DNA of 64,000 bases, taken from the NCBI RefSeq assembly GCF_900107045.1, contig NZ_FNON01000002.1, forward strand, positions 124,001 to 188,000, in the 5' to 3' direction. The notes beneath the pieces are model-generated. The model ran no database searches, had not been told where the DNA came from, and was given only the letters and a program-made list of their open reading frames with translations. Shown piece by piece: positions 25,013-35,018 of the stretch. Numbering within the stretch: position 1 is the first letter of the stretch; the number at the start of each line of letters is the position of its first letter. Origin of the DNA: Amycolatopsis xylanica. GTDB lineage: Bacteria; Actinomycetota; Actinomycetes; Mycobacteriales; Pseudonocardiaceae. The position numbers and the translations under genes were made by a program.

Positions 25013-25201
25013 CTAGCGGTTGATCTCGGTCTCGGGGTGGGTGTAGGGCACATTCCCGAGCGGGAATGTCACCTCGCCGAACGGGGACAGCGCGCCCTGG
25101 CGGTCGGAGGTCAGTTCGGTCACCGGGTGCTCGCCCTCGGCGCCGTGCGGCCAGGTCGGATCGATGCCGTTCTTCTTCTTGCCGTTCTCGGCCTTCGCCA
25201 C
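25013..25201 (-). CDS. Small hydrophilic hypothetical protein
   Basis: 62 residues: a Lys-rich start (MAKAENGKKKNGIDPTW) then a conserved-looking tail with GEVTFPLGNVPYTHPETE. No signal peptide or membrane segment. It lies divergent from the helicase-partner gene, where M. tuberculosis has the small gene Rv0863, so it may be the equivalent; no function is known. Confidence 0.6.
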   Translation of the reverse strand: MAKAENGKKKNGIDPTWPHGAEGEHPVTELTSDRQGALSPFGEVTFPLGNVPYTHPETEINR

Positions 25202-25290
25202 GACGCCCTCCTATTGGTGCTCAGCCCACGTTTGGGGACAGTCTGCCGGACGGGCGGCGGCCCGCGCGCACCCGGTATCCTGGACCAACG

Positions 25291-27525
25291 ATGCCCGCGA
25301 CCTCTCTTGCGGACTGGCTGCGTGCGGCGCCCGACGACGCGCTCGCCGTGCTGCTGCGGCGCAGACGCGATCTGGCCACGCCGCCGCCGTCCGACACGAC
25401 CGTCCTCGCCACCAGGGCCGGGACACCCGGCTCGGTCGCGCGTGCGTGCGAAGACCTCGACACCCTGACCCTCGCCGTGCTGGACGCCCTGCTGCTCGCG
25501 GGCGCGGACACCGACGCGGCCACGCTGGCCGACGTCCAGGCGATGGTCGAGGTCGACATCACCGAGCCGCTGGAGCGGCTCCGGTCCCGGCTGCTCGTCT
25601 GGGGCGACGACGACGCGTTGCGCGTGCCCCCGTCGGCCCGCGACGCGCTCGGCCCGTTCCCCGCCGGGCTCGGCGCCTCCGTCCCCGCGCTCGCGGGGGT
25701 GGACCTGAGCGGGCTCGGCGAGGACGAGCGCGCCCTCATCGGCACGCTCGCCGCCGGCCAGCCGATCGGCCGTACCCGCGACGCGGGCATCGACGTCCCG
25801 CTCGAGCGCGCGACAACGCCCGTGCAGCGCCTGCTCGCGCGCGGGCTGCTGCTGCGCCGCGACGACCAGACGGTCGAACTGCCCCGCGAACTCGGGATCC
25901 AGCTACGCGGCGGCCACGTCTTCACGCCGGGTGCGCTGCAGGAGCCGGAGCTGCCGACCAACCCGCACCAGCAGTCCACAGTGGACGAGGTGGCGGCAGG
26001 CGAGGCGATGGAACTGTTGCGGCAGATGGAAAATCTGCTGTTGTCCTGGTCCGCGGCCCCGCCCCCGGTGCTGAAGTCCGGCGGCCTCGGCGTGCGCGAG
26101 CTGAAGAAGCTGGCCAAGGACAACGAGATCGACGAGCCGCGCGCGACGCTCTTGGCCGAACTCGCGGTCGGCTCGGGTCTCGTCGCGGACAGCGAAGCCG
26201 CGTCGCCCGAGTGGGTGCCGACCACGCTCACCGACTCCTGGCTCGCAGCGGCCGCGCCACAACGCTGGCTCACGATCGTCCAAGCCTGGCTGGAATTGCC
26301 CCGCCTGCCCGGCTTGGCGGGCGGCCGCGACGCCAAGGACAAGCCGATCGCGCCCCTGTCCGACGAAATACGCCGCCCGCTGGCCCCACTCGCCCGCCGC
26401 CGGGTGCTGATGGCGTTGGCCGACCTCCCCGAGGGCGCGGGCGTCAAGAGCGTCGACGAACTCGTGGCGGTACTGGCCTGGCGAGCCCCCCGCCGCGGCG
26501 GCCGCCTGCGCGACGAAACCGTCCGCTGGACGATGGCCGAAGCGTCGGCACTCGGCGTGCTCGCGCTCGGCGCGCTCACCACGGCCACCCGCGCGACACT
26601 GGAGGAAGACCGCGCCAACGCCGTCGCGGCCCTGCTCGAGTCCATGCCGAAACCGGTCGACAAAGTGTTGGTACAGGCCGACTTGACGGTCATCGCCCCC
26701 GGCCCGCTCGAACCGGAACTCGCCGCCGACATGGCCGCGGTGGCGAACATCGAGTCCTCCGGCCACGCCACGGTCTACCGCGTCACCGAAGCCTCGGTCC
26801 GCCGCGCCCTCGACGCCGGCCGCACGGCGGGCGAGTTGCAGCAGCTCTTCACCACCAAGTCCGCGACCCCGGTCCCCCAGACCCTCACGTACCTGATCGA
26901 CGACGTCGCCCGCCGCCACGGCAGGCTCCGCGGCGGCGTGGCGGAGTGTTTCCTCCGCTGCGACGACGAGGCGCTCTTGGCCGAGGTCATGGCGCATCCG
27001 GTCGCTTCGGACTGCGCGCTCCGCATGATCGCACCCACGGTCTTGATCAGCACCCTGCCGCTCGCCGAAGTCCTGGAAGCCTTACGTGGCGCGGGTTTCG
27101 CACCTGCCGCCGAGGGCCCGGACGGCCGGGTGGTCGACATCCGCCCATCGGGCCGACGGGTGCCCGCCCGTCCACGGCCCGCCAGGCGGGTGGCGCCGGA
27201 GTCGGCCGGGCTGACCGGGGTGCAGATCGATCAGATCGTCGCGCACCTTCGGGCCGGGGATCTGGCGGTCGGGCGGCGGCGCGGGACTTCGATGCGGTCG
27301 CATGGCGGGAGCGGGGCCGCGGCTTCGACTTCGGCGACGCTGGAGTTTCTCGCTCAGGCGGTGCAGGACCGGCGTGAGGTTTTGATCGGGTTCGTGGATT
27401 CGCGGGGGACGGCGAGTCAACGGGTCGTGCGGCCTTCTCGGGTTGGTGGGGGGATTTTGGAAGGCAGCGACAATCAGCGGTACCCGTTGCACAGGATCAC
27501 TTCGGCGGCGCTGGTCGAGGATTAG
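25291..27525 (+). CDS. Helicase-associated (XPB partner) domain protein
   Basis: 744 residues from ATG 25291 (MPATSLADWLRAAPDD); upstream in-frame sequence is low-complexity and rejected. The N-terminus has winged-helix-like repeats, and the C-terminal third (VLVQADLTVIAPGPLEPEL, then LTYLIDDVARRHG) matches the Helicase_C_3 / XPB-Ssl2 N-terminal-like domain. No Walker A or DExH motif is present, so it is not a helicase itself. In M. tuberculosis the equivalent (Rv0862c) lies directly beside ercc3/XPB; here XPB is 22 kb away at 49.3 kb. The role is presumably assistance or recruitment of XPB in DNA repair. Confidence 0.85.
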   Translation: MPATSLADWLRAAPDDALAVLLRRRRDLATPPPSDTTVLATRAGTPGSVARACEDLDTLTLAVLDALLLAGADTDAATLADVQAMVEVDITEPLERLRSRLLVWGDDDALRVPPSARDALGPFPAGLGASVPALAGVDLSGLGEDERALIGTLAAGQPIGRTRDAGIDVPLERATTPVQRLLARGLLLRRDDQTVELPRELGIQLRGGHVFTPGALQEPELPTNPHQQSTVDEVAAGEAMELLRQMENLLLSWSAAPPPVLKSGGLGVRELKKLAKDNEIDEPRATLLAELAVGSGLVADSEAASPEWVPTTLTDSWLAAAAPQRWLTIVQAWLELPRLPGLAGGRDAKDKPIAPLSDEIRRPLAPLARRRVLMALADLPEGAGVKSVDELVAVLAWRAPRRGGRLRDETVRWTMAEASALGVLALGALTTATRATLEEDRANAVAALLESMPKPVDKVLVQADLTVIAPGPLEPELAADMAAVANIESSGHATVYRVTEASVRRALDAGRTAGELQQLFTTKSATPVPQTLTYLIDDVARRHGRLRGGVAECFLRCDDEALLAEVMAHPVASDCALRMIAPTVLISTLPLAEVLEALRGAGFAPAAEGPDGRVVDIRPSGRRVPARPRPARRVAPESAGLTGVQIDQIVAHLRAGDLAVGRRRGTSMRSHGGSGAAASTSATLEFLAQAVQDRREVLIGFVDSRGTASQRVVRPSRVGGGILEGSDNQRYPLHRITSAALVED

Positions 27526-27602
27526 CTTTCCGGGTGACCGTGGAAGAAACGGCTCGGCTGGGCAGGCCTCACCTTTCGGGTGACTGTGGAAGAAATGGGT
27601 CG
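27526..27602 (+). repeat. Near-identical 30-bp direct repeat
   Basis: The stretch 27526-27556 (CTTTCCGGGTGACCGTGGAA...) recurs at 27573-27602 with one deletion and a few substitutions, 47 nt apart. It fills the gap between the helicase-partner stop and the next gene. No function is apparent. Confidence 0.5.
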
Positions 27603-27603
27603 T

Positions 27604-28557
27604 TCAACGCCGCAAATCCTCCACAGTGACCGCAGGCCGCGGCCGCGCCAGCGCGGTGGCATAAGCCGCGCGCAAGTCCGCGATCACCCGATCCGGATCC
27701 GACCGAAGCCATGCGGGCAAGGTCTGCAAGACCACTACCCCGGCGGCGACGTACCGCGCGTTTCTCGCCAAAGTCCGCCCGAAATCATCGTCGGCAGAAT
27801 GATGCTCGCGTGAGTCGATCTCCCAGGCGAGTGCCACCTCGTCGCACCAGCCGTCCGGCGTGGCGATGTGGCGGCCCTCCGCGTCGAGGATCTTCACATT
27901 CCATTGGCACGGTGGCAAACCCGAGCGCTGCCACAGCCGCCAAGCGTCAGCCTCGGCGACCGATCGAGCACCGCCCAACAGCGGAACCAACGCTTCACGC
28001 GGAAGGGCCGCGCCCGCATGCGCCGCCGCGACAAGTTCTCGCTCGATGGCTTCCGGGGTGCACCGCCGCCTTTGCAGCGCCTCAGCCATGATCGCCTGGA
28101 TCCCGTCGCGCCCATTCAATCGGCGGGCCGCATCCACGATCGCTCGCGGAACCGGCGCCACCGGCACCCCCTGGCGAAGAGACGACCGAGGTAATCGCCG
28201 AGTTCGTTCCACCAGAACAAAATCCCGACTGAGCACCCGTCGAGCATCCGGCACCAGCACGTGGATCTCACCCGGCTCGGGTATCCGCCGCAACCCATGA
28301 CACCGCAACGCCCAAAGCCCGGTCACCACAGCATCGTCACGCCCATGCAGCACCGCCGCGCGCAGCAAATGCCGAGCGCTCGGCTCAGCCCGGCTGAGCA
28401 GAACGATCCCCCGCAGCAACCGTCGCCAAGGCCCACCCGGCTCACACCGCCGATCGATGGCCCGCCGAGACACCCCAAGCGCCATCAATTCGGAAACCCG
28501 GACCACCTCAGGCGAGCCCGTGAGCAATGGGTGCTCAGCCCAATCCCCTCTGTACAC
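27604..28557 (-). CDS. Hypothetical protein with AbiEi-like N-terminus and nuclease-like C-terminus
   Basis: 317 residues. The first 60 residues have a helix-turn-helix pattern (VSELMALGVSRRAIDRRCEPGGPWRRLLRG) as in AbiEi-type antitoxin N-terminal domains, followed by a beta-rich middle. The C-terminal part (VALAWEIDSREHH ... FGRTLARNARYVAAGVVVLQ) resembles the DUF559/Vsr-like restriction-endonuclease fold, with Asp and Glu in the right places. Such proteins are common and unexplained in actinobacteria. No toxin partner is adjacent. It opens the accessory stretch. Confidence 0.65.
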   Translation of the reverse strand: MYRGDWAEHPLLTGSPEVVRVSELMALGVSRRAIDRRCEPGGPWRRLLRGIVLLSRAEPSARHLLRAAVLHGRDDAVVTGLWALRCHGLRRIPEPGEIHVLVPDARRVLSRDFVLVERTRRLPRSSLRQGVPVAPVPRAIVDAARRLNGRDGIQAIMAEALQRRRCTPEAIERELVAAAHAGAALPREALVPLLGGARSVAEADAWRLWQRSGLPPCQWNVKILDAEGRHIATPDGWCDEVALAWEIDSREHHSADDDFGRTLARNARYVAAGVVVLQTLPAWLRSDPDRVIADLRAAYATALARPRPAVTVEDLRR

Positions 28558-28623
28558 CCACCCAGCATGCCGACGACCACCGACAGTTTCCGGCCAGTCG
28601 CAATCCGCAAGATGCGACGGAAC

Positions 28624-29160
28624 CTAAAGCGCCCGCAGCCCTTGCAGCACGCGTTCCATGAACTCACGCGACGAACGATCGCCCAAAGTGATCCCCGTCT
28701 GGTGAATATGCACCAGCCCGGCATCGGACATATCGCCCACCAAGATCTTCACCACACCAAGCGGCAGCCGCAAATGTGCAGCGATCTCGGCAACCGAACG
28801 CGTCTCGATGCACAGATCGCAGATCGCGCGGTGCTCCACCGAGCCGACGCCCGCGTACTTCTGCCCCTTCTCAGAGGTCGAAATCAACGCCTCGATCGCC
28901 AGATCGTGGTCGGACCGCGTGCGGCCGCCTGTCCGCGCGTAGGGCCGCACGCGCGACCGGAGCTGGATGCGGCGGGACACCGGGGCGCGCTGGGCCGGGG
29001 GCACCGAAACCTCTGGGGTCTCGGGAGCGACCGGGACCGCGATGGCCGGTGAAAAACCGGTGACCCGGCTCAGCTCGAAGCGGCCGGGTGAGTCGAACTC
29101 CTCGCGGTCGGTGCCGCGGTGCAGTGTCTCCCAGGCGTCCTGGTCGTCACGGGATCTCAT
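28624..29160 (-). CDS. DUF742 protein (CvnC-like), orphan pair
   Basis: 178 residues with a variable N-terminus of about 70 residues and a DUF742 winged-helix-like domain (VEHRAICDLCIETRSVAEIA, LRLPLGVVKILVGDM). This is the CvnC component of conservons, which associates with a roadblock protein and a small GTPase. It lies 6 nt after the roadblock gene 29167-29589. Neither a sensor kinase nor a GTPase is in this unit, so it may share those of the neighbouring complete conservon. Confidence 0.88.
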   Translation of the reverse strand: MRSRDDQDAWETLHRGTDREEFDSPGRFELSRVTGFSPAIAVPVAPETPEVSVPPAQRAPVSRRIQLRSRVRPYARTGGRTRSDHDLAIEALISTSEKGQKYAGVGSVEHRAICDLCIETRSVAEIAAHLRLPLGVVKILVGDMSDAGLVHIHQTGITLGDRSSREFMERVLQGLRAL

Positions 29161-29166
29161 GGCCGC

Positions 29167-29589
29167 CTACCCACGGACGCCGCCTTGCAGCTGGGCGCGC
29201 AGCTCGGGGGTGATCTGCTGGCCCACCCGGTCGACGAGGAGGGTCATCTCGTAGGCCACCGTGCCGATGTCGCACGTGGGCGCCGCGAGGACCGCCAGCG
29301 ACGAACCGTCGCTGACCGACATGAGGAACAGGTAGCCGCGCTCCATCTCGACGACGGTCTGGTTGACCGCGCCCGCCTCGAAACAGCGGGCGGCGCCCTG
29401 GCAAAGGCTGATGAGACCTGAAGAGACCGCCGACAGCTGCTCGGCGCGGTCCTGCGGGAGACCTTCCGACGGCGCTAGCAGCAACCCGTCCGCGGACACG
29501 ATCACGGCATGCGCGGCCCCCGGGACCCTGCGCACGAAATCCGTGATGAGCCAGCCGAAACCACCGGACTGCTGGCCGGAAGCCGTCAC
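29167..29589 (-). CDS. Roadblock/LC7 protein (CvnB-like), orphan pair
   Basis: 140 residues from a GTG at 29589 with a GAGGAGG site 5 nt upstream. Roadblock/LC7 fold with [23 protein letters not shown] and [13 protein letters not shown] central strand ([17 protein letters not shown]). Close in sequence to the conservon copy at 31384-31866. Roadblock proteins act as GTPase-regulating or scaffolding subunits. Together with the DUF742 gene it forms a two-gene operon lacking kinase and GTPase. Confidence 0.88.
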   Translation of the reverse strand: MTASGQQSGGFGWLITDFVRRVPGAAHAVIVSADGLLLAPSEGLPQDRAEQLSAVSSGLISLCQGAARCFEAGAVNQTVVEMERGYLFLMSVSDGSSLAVLAAPTCDIGTVAYEMTLLVDRVGQQITPELRAQLQGGVRG

Positions 29590-29803
29590 TGTCCCTCCTC
29601 GCTGCCGTATCGAGCTTTGCCCGACGCAAGCGTATTCGCCACGTCCGCGCTGTCGAGCCCGCTCCCCTCAGCGTTTCCGACACCGAACGTAGGCGACCGG
29701 GCGCGTACCGCATCAACCCATAGTGGGTGACGCATCGGTACGTGACCGGCCCGACCTCCGGCGATGACCTGCTCGTCCTTGCATTTTGGCAGGTCACCTG
29801 GCG

Positions 29804-29830
29804 TGAACAAGGCGGATCACGCCTTGTTCA
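29804..29830 (-). terminator. Hairpin downstream of the conservon
   Basis: 11 bp perfect stem TGAACAAGGCG (29804-29814) / CGCCTTGTTCA (29820-29830) with a 5 nt loop, 123 nt beyond the GTPase stop on the minus strand. The rest of the 363 nt gap 29590-29952 shows no gene; it should also hold the promoter of the orphan roadblock-DUF742 pair. Confidence 0.65.
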
Positions 29831-29952
29831 TCACCTCCGGAGTCCCAGGCGCCGCCCGGCGGTTTTCCTGCCGGGTGACGCCACTCCCCGAAGTGGGTGA
29901 AGCACGCGGAGTTCACTCCAACGGCCGCATCCACTCCGACATTTCGCGATCT

Positions 29953-30561
29953 TTATCCGGCCTGCAACGCCGAATCGTGTTCGATGGCATGCTGGACGAC
30001 CGAGATCAAGACCTGCTTGGCGGAATCACGCTCGCGCGCGTCGCAGGCCATGATCGGCACCGAGGACGAGATCGTCAGCGCGTGCCGGACGTCCTCGATC
30101 TGGTGATGCAGCAGCCGGTCGAAGCAGTTGATCGCGACGACGTACGGCAGCTTCCGGTTCTCGAAGAAGTCGATCGAGGGGAACGCGTCGGACAGCCGCC
30201 GCGTGTCGACCAGCACGACCGCGCCGATGGCGCCGATCGCGAGGTCGTCCCACATGAACCAGAAGCGGTGCTGGCCCGGCGTGCCGAAGACGTACAGCAC
30301 GAGGTCCGAGTCCAGCGAGATCCGGCCGAAGTCCATGGCGACCGTGGTGGTCGTCTTGTTCGGCGTCGCCGAGTTGTCGTCCACCGAAGCGCTGGCCTCG
30401 GTCATCAGCGCCTCGGTGGTCAGCGGGTCGATTTCCGAGACGGCGCCGACCAGCGTGGTCTTGCCGGAGCCGAAGCCGCCGGCGACCACGATCTTGGCCG
30501 AGGAGGTCGGACCCGAGACGAAGGACGCACCTCCGTCGGAGTCAAATTCTCCGAAGCCCAC
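29953..30561 (-). CDS. Small GTP-binding protein of conservon (CvnD-like)
   Basis: 202 residues from GTG 30561, which overlaps the upstream DUF742 gene by 20 nt. P-loop GGFGSGKTT (28-36), switch-II-like LYVFGTPGQHRFWFMWDDL, and the base-recognition region VAINCFD (in place of NKxD). The MglA/Ras-like fold is that of CvnD proteins. It should switch with GTP under control of the kinase/roadblock complex at the membrane. It is the last gene of the kinase-roadblock-DUF742-GTPase operon. Confidence 0.92.
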   Translation of the reverse strand: MGFGEFDSDGGASFVSGPTSSAKIVVAGGFGSGKTTLVGAVSEIDPLTTEALMTEASASVDDNSATPNKTTTTVAMDFGRISLDSDLVLYVFGTPGQHRFWFMWDDLAIGAIGAVVLVDTRRLSDAFPSIDFFENRKLPYVVAINCFDRLLHHQIEDVRHALTISSSVPIMACDARERDSAKQVLISVVQHAIEHDSALQAG

Positions 30562-31366
30562 TGAGCACCCTTTCCATGAACTCGATACTCGGCCGGTCGC
30601 CAACCGTGGCGCTGCCCGTGTGCACCAGCACCAGGCCCAGTCCGGCCACATCACCAATCAAAACGCGCACCACGCCGAGCGGCAGCCGCAGCAGGGCCGC
30701 GACCTCCGCCACCGAGCGAGTGTCCAGGCACAGATCGCAGATGGAGCGATGCTCCGGCACCCGCACGCGGTCCAGGATCCGGCCGTGCTCGCTGGTGGAC
30801 ACCAGCGCCTCGATCGCGAGGTCGTAGGTCGGCTTGGTGCGGCCGCGGGTGCGGAAGTACGGCCGAACCAGGCCGGAACCCGGTTCGGGGTCTTCGAAGC
30901 GCTCGTCAACGTACTCTTGCTTCGCCTGCTGCGGCAACGCGGCGGCGAGCGGGTCGATCGACGCGGCTTCCGCGTGCGCGGCCTCGATGTCCGCGCTGAA
31001 CGCGGCGAACTCGCGAGAGTCGTACAGGTCGCGCGAGTCGTACAGCGGGCCGCTGCCGCCCGCCCCGCCGAACAGCTCGGAGCTGGGACCGCCGAGCAGG
31101 CGCTGGCGGAACTCGTTCACGCTGAAGTCCGCCGGGCCACCACCCGAGGTCGTCTCGGTGGGGTGCAGCCAGGTGGACGGGTCCTGCGCGGGCGGGACTT
31201 CGGGCTCCCCGACCGCGGCGCGGCGCGAACGCCACTCCTGGTCGACCCGGTCGCGGAAGGTGTTCCAGTCTTCCCGTGCGTCGTCACCGTCGGACTGCGA
31301 GGGGAAGCCGGGCCCGGAGAAATCATCACCGAGCCTGCCGTCCCGCCGTAAACGCCTCTCGTCCAT
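30542..31366 (-). CDS. DUF742 protein of conservon (CvnC-like), long N-terminus
   Basis: 274 residues. The DUF742 domain is confined to the last 110 residues (VPEHRSICDLCLDTRSVAEVA, LRLPLGVVRVLIGDVAG). The first 160 residues are acidic, Ser/Pro-rich and probably disordered, with a repeated YDSRDLYDSRE. CvnC proteins are usually 120-200 residues, so this one is extended. It is 17 nt downstream of the roadblock gene and overlaps the GTPase gene. Confidence 0.9.
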   Translation of the reverse strand: MDERRLRRDGRLGDDFSGPGFPSQSDGDDAREDWNTFRDRVDQEWRSRRAAVGEPEVPPAQDPSTWLHPTETTSGGGPADFSVNEFRQRLLGGPSSELFGGAGGSGPLYDSRDLYDSREFAAFSADIEAAHAEAASIDPLAAALPQQAKQEYVDERFEDPEPGSGLVRPYFRTRGRTKPTYDLAIEALVSTSEHGRILDRVRVPEHRSICDLCLDTRSVAEVAALLRLPLGVVRVLIGDVAGLGLVLVHTGSATVGDRPSIEFMERVLSGLRRI

Positions 31367-31383
31367 GACCGTCTCTCCTCGGC

Positions 31384-31866
31384 TCAGCGCCGGATGGTGG
31401 ACGTGCCCTGGAGCTGCGCGCGCAGTTCCGGAGTCAGCTGCTGACCGACCCGCTCCACCAGAAGCGTCATTTCGTAGACCACGAGCCCGATGTCACTGTC
31501 CGGCGCGCCGAGCACGGCGAGGCAGGACCCATCGGACACGGACATGAGGAAGAGGAAGCCGTTCGCCATCTCGACGACGGTCTGCGCGACCGTGCCGCCT
31601 TCGAAGACCTTGGCCGCGCCGCGCGCCAGGCTGGTCAGGCCGGACGCGACCGCCGCCAGCTGGTCGGCGCGGTCCTTGGGCAGGCCCCTCGAAGCCGCCA
31701 GCAGGAGACCGTCCGCGGAGACCACCACGGCGTGCGCCGCACCGGGGACCCGGTGCACGAAATCCGTGATGAGCCACGCGAAACTGCCCGACTGGCCGGC
31801 CTTGCCTTGCGCGGCGTTGTTCGGCTGCGCCTGGCCCCCCGGCTGAACTGCACCCGCCCGTGTCAC
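31384..31866 (-). CDS. Roadblock/LC7 protein of conservon (CvnB-like)
   Basis: About 160 residues. The frame opens at GTG 31872 (overlapping the kinase stop), but GTG 31866 has a GAGGAG site 5 nt upstream and is preferred. Roadblock core [20 protein letters not shown] and [18 protein letters not shown]. It is expected to connect the NIT kinase to the GTPase. Translation is coupled to the kinase gene. Confidence 0.9.
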   Translation of the reverse strand: MTRAGAVQPGGQAQPNNAAQGKAGQSGSFAWLITDFVHRVPGAAHAVVVSADGLLLAASRGLPKDRADQLAAVASGLTSLARGAAKVFEGGTVAQTVVEMANGFLFLMSVSDGSCLAVLGAPDSDIGLVVYEMTLLVERVGQQLTPELRAQLQGTSTIRR

Positions 31867-31868
31867 TT

Positions 31869-34800
31869 TCACTCCTCACTGCTTTCTGCCGACTCGGAAC
31901 CGATGGCGCCGCCGCCTACCGGCGCCTGCTCCTTCATAGCGTGGCGACCGGAGGTGTAGCCACGCTGGAAACTCGCCATCCTGTTCCGCGCCGCCGACGC
32001 CGACCGGGCGATGGCGCCCGTACCCGGCTGCGCCGAGGTCGTGTCGGTGAACGCGTTGGAATCGCTCGGGCTGCCGATCGATCCCGGCACCAAGTATGCG
32101 TTGGGCACCCGCTTGGGGAGACCGGCCGGGGTGATTTCCTCGTTCTTGGTCTCCAGCAGCGACTGCGCGGCCTGCCAGCCCTCGTCCGCCGAGCTGCGCC
32201 AGCTGGGCTCCGGCGCGGGCAGCACCGCGGGCGCCCTCGGCGCCTCGTCGGCGTCGTCGATGGTGTCGACGACCTCGGTGTGGCTGTCCTGGTGCTGGTC
32301 GGCGGCCTCGCGCTCGGCGATGTCCGCGCTGGCCTCGTCGGCGAGCGTGGGCTCGACCTTCTTGGCCTCCGGCGGCAGCGGCGGCTGCTCCTCGCCGTCC
32401 TCGCTGAACCAGCGGGAGAGCACCGACTGGTAGATCGGCAGCCTGCGCGTCGGGACGTCGTCCTCGAGCGCGGCGGCGTCCTCCGCGGGCTTCTCCGGCT
32501 TCGGCGGCTCGGGCGCCACGTACTTCGGCTCACGCTTCGGCAGCACGAGCGGGGTGTACGCGGTCGCCTCGCTGGCGTCGGCGCTGGCGCCCTCACCGTG
32601 GACGGTGTCGATGTCCTCGGTCGTCGGCCACGCGGGTGGCGGCGGCGGGTTCGGGCTGCGGTAGGCCTTGTTGGACCCGCTGACCAGGTCGTCGAGGCTG
32701 ATCGGCTGGTCGAGCGGCTTGAGCCCGCCGTTGTTGTCGGCACTGCCGTTCGCGGTCGCGGGCGCGGGTGCGGCTGGCGGCGAGCTGGGTGACGGTTCCG
32801 CCGGGACCGGCGGGTAGGACGGCAGCGAGGACTGCATCGGCGACGGGGCCTTGTTGACCGGCGGGATGCTCGGCATCGACGGCCACGACGGGTTCGAGGT
32901 CTCCGCGCGGGTGACCGGCGGCGCCTGCCTGGCGTCCGCGCCAGAGCGCAGCGGCGTGAGCAGCTCGGCTGGCACGACGACGCGGGCGATCATGCCGCCC
33001 TCGATGTCCTCGTTCTCGCGCAGGCGGACCTCGATGCCGTGGCGCTTCGCCAGGCGCGCGACCACGTACAGGCCCATCCGGCGGGTCACGGCGACGTCCA
33101 GGTCCGGCGGCTCGGCCAGACGCTGGTTGACCTCGGCGACCGCGTCTTCGGACATGCCGACACCGTGGTCGGTGACCTGGATGGCGAGCGCCTTCTTGCG
33201 GGTGATGACCGCGCGGACGGTCACCTTCGTCTCCGGCTCGGAGAAGTAGGTGGCGTTGTCCAGCAGCTCGGCGAGCACGTGCACGAGGTCGTGGATCGTC
33301 AGGCCCTGCACGGCGACGTCGGGCACGATGCCGACCTCGATGCGCGCGTACTGCTCGATCTCGGAGACCGCCGCGCCGATGACGTCGGCCGCGGGCACCG
33401 GCTTGGGCACCGACTTGGCGAGACCGGCGCCCGAAAGCACCAGCAGGCTCTCACCGTTACGGCGCAGCCGGGTGGCCAGGTGGTCCAGCTCGAACAGGCT
33501 CGCGAGGTGGTCGGGGTCCTGCTCGTCGGCCTCGAGCCGGTCGATGACGCCGAGCTGGCGCTCCACCAGCCGCTGCGAGCGGCGGGAGAGGTTCACGAAG
33601 ATGCCGTTGACGTTCTCGCGCAGGAGTGCCTGCTCGGCGGCCATCTTGACGGCTTGCTCGTGTACCACGTCGAAGGACCGGGCGACCTCGCCGATCTCGT
33701 CGGTCGAGTCGACCGGCACCGGCTCGACGGCGCTCTTCGAGGCCTTGACCGGGTCCGGGTTGTCGAGGATGGCCTGCACGGTGTCCGGCAGCCCGCGCGC
33801 CACGTTCAGCGCGGAGGTCTGCAGGACCTTGAGCGGGCGCAGCATGAGCCTGGCGATGAGCAGCATCAGCGCGAGCGCGGCGACGAGCGCCAGCGCCACG
33901 ATGGCCGACTCGATCCAGGCGGCGCGGGTCGCCTGCGACGCCAGGTCGTCGGCCCGGTTGCGCAGTGTGGTCAGCAGGTTCGACTCGACCGCGCGCAGCT
34001 TGCCCAGCGCCACGGCGCTGTCGGTGCTCAGGCGCAGCTTGTCGATGTTGGGCGGCAGGCCCTGGTCGTTGCGCGCGAAGGTCTCGACGCGCAGCCGCTG
34101 GCGGTCGTCGACCTCCGGCCCGCTGAAGGTGTCGGAATACAGCTGGCGCTGCGTGGGGTCGGCGTCGGCGAGGAAGGCCGCGACCTCGGCGGAACCACTG
34201 GCCTGCGCGTCCCGGATCTGCTCGAGGATGTCACCGGTGAACGCCTGGCGGATACCGGCGATCTCCAGTGCCGCGTCGCCGCGGGCGACGAACTCCTTGG
34301 CCTGGCTGATCGCCTGCGCGGTGGCGGCCTGGCGCAGCAGCTCGCGGTCGGCGACAGAGGTGTTGATCTCACGGCCGAGCTGGACCAGCGCGTCCAGGAT
34401 GGACGAGTAGGTGTTGAGCGCGGCGAGTTCCGAGTAGTTCGGGGTGTTCGAGGCGCTCCGCAGCGGGCGCAGCGCGTCGAGGCGCTGGAGACCACGCGTG
34501 TAGCGGTCCTTGGTGGCCTGGTCCTGGGTCTTCAGCTCGTTGGCTGAGGTGCGCAGCTCGTCGACCACCCGGTCGACCTTGTTGATCTGCTGATCCAGCG
34601 CGGCCTGACGAGTCGGGTCGTCGGAGGCGATGCGGCCGACCGCGAGGTAGCGCTCCCCCTCCAGCTCGTGGATCACGGCGGTGACCTTGGTGGCGAAATC
34701 CACCTGGTCGGCCGTGAGCTGGAACTGGGCGGCCCGGTCGAGTCCGTCATACGCGCGCAGTCCGCCGAGCGCGAGCGCGACGAGCGTCGGGACGATCAGG

Positions 34801-35018
34801 ATCGCGGCCAGTTTCGAGCGCAACCGCCAGTTGCGCATGCCTAGGAACGAGCGGCCCTGCTTGGCAGGCTGCCGCTCGGCGTCCACTTCGTCGCGCTGTG
34901 CAGGGGTGCCTCCTACCCCCGCGGTGTCTATCGTCGGCACCGCTGTACCACCATCGTTCGGCGAGCTGAATACATCATTCGTGTGCGGATCGGCCACTAC
35001 CGGCTCAGTCCTGGACAC
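31869..35018 (-). CDS. NIT-domain sensor histidine kinase (CvnA-like), long C-terminus
   Basis: 1049 residues. A disordered N-terminus (1-60) is followed by TM1 at about 69-88, a helical extracellular NIT-type (nitrate/nitrite sensing) domain with [18 protein letters not shown]2 at about 370-392, and a HAMP-like linker. The dimerisation segment carries [12 protein letters not shown]. HATPase_c has N-box [19 protein letters not shown] and [13 protein letters not shown]. The last 350 residues are Pro/Ser/Glu-rich and probably disordered. No clear RBS precedes GTG 35018. It heads the conservon and is divergent from a substrate-binding lipoprotein gene, which suggests that it senses the same ligand. 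Confidence 0.9.
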   Translation of the reverse strand: MSRTEPVVADPHTNDVFSSPNDGGTAVPTIDTAGVGGTPAQRDEVDAERQPAKQGRSFLGMRNWRLRSKLAAILIVPTLVALALGGLRAYDGLDRAAQFQLTADQVDFATKVTAVIHELEGERYLAVGRIASDDPTRQAALDQQINKVDRVVDELRTSANELKTQDQATKDRYTRGLQRLDALRPLRSASNTPNYSELAALNTYSSILDALVQLGREINTSVADRELLRQAATAQAISQAKEFVARGDAALEIAGIRQAFTGDILEQIRDAQASGSAEVAAFLADADPTQRQLYSDTFSGPEVDDRQRLRVETFARNDQGLPPNIDKLRLSTDSAVALGKLRAVESNLLTTLRNRADDLASQATRAAWIESAIVALALVAALALMLLIARLMLRPLKVLQTSALNVARGLPDTVQAILDNPDPVKASKSAVEPVPVDSTDEIGEVARSFDVVHEQAVKMAAEQALLRENVNGIFVNLSRRSQRLVERQLGVIDRLEADEQDPDHLASLFELDHLATRLRRNGESLLVLSGAGLAKSVPKPVPAADVIGAAVSEIEQYARIEVGIVPDVAVQGLTIHDLVHVLAELLDNATYFSEPETKVTVRAVITRKKALAIQVTDHGVGMSEDAVAEVNQRLAEPPDLDVAVTRRMGLYVVARLAKRHGIEVRLRENEDIEGGMIARVVVPAELLTPLRSGADARQAPPVTRAETSNPSWPSMPSIPPVNKAPSPMQSSLPSYPPVPAEPSPSSPPAAPAPATANGSADNNGGLKPLDQPISLDDLVSGSNKAYRSPNPPPPPAWPTTEDIDTVHGEGASADASEATAYTPLVLPKREPKYVAPEPPKPEKPAEDAAALEDDVPTRRLPIYQSVLSRWFSEDGEEQPPLPPEAKKVEPTLADEASADIAEREAADQHQDSHTEVVDTIDDADEAPRAPAVLPAPEPSWRSSADEGWQAAQSLLETKNEEITPAGLPKRVPNAYLVPGSIGSPSDSNAFTDTTSAQPGTGAIARSASAARNRMASFQRGYTSGRHAMKEQAPVGGGAIGSESAESSEE

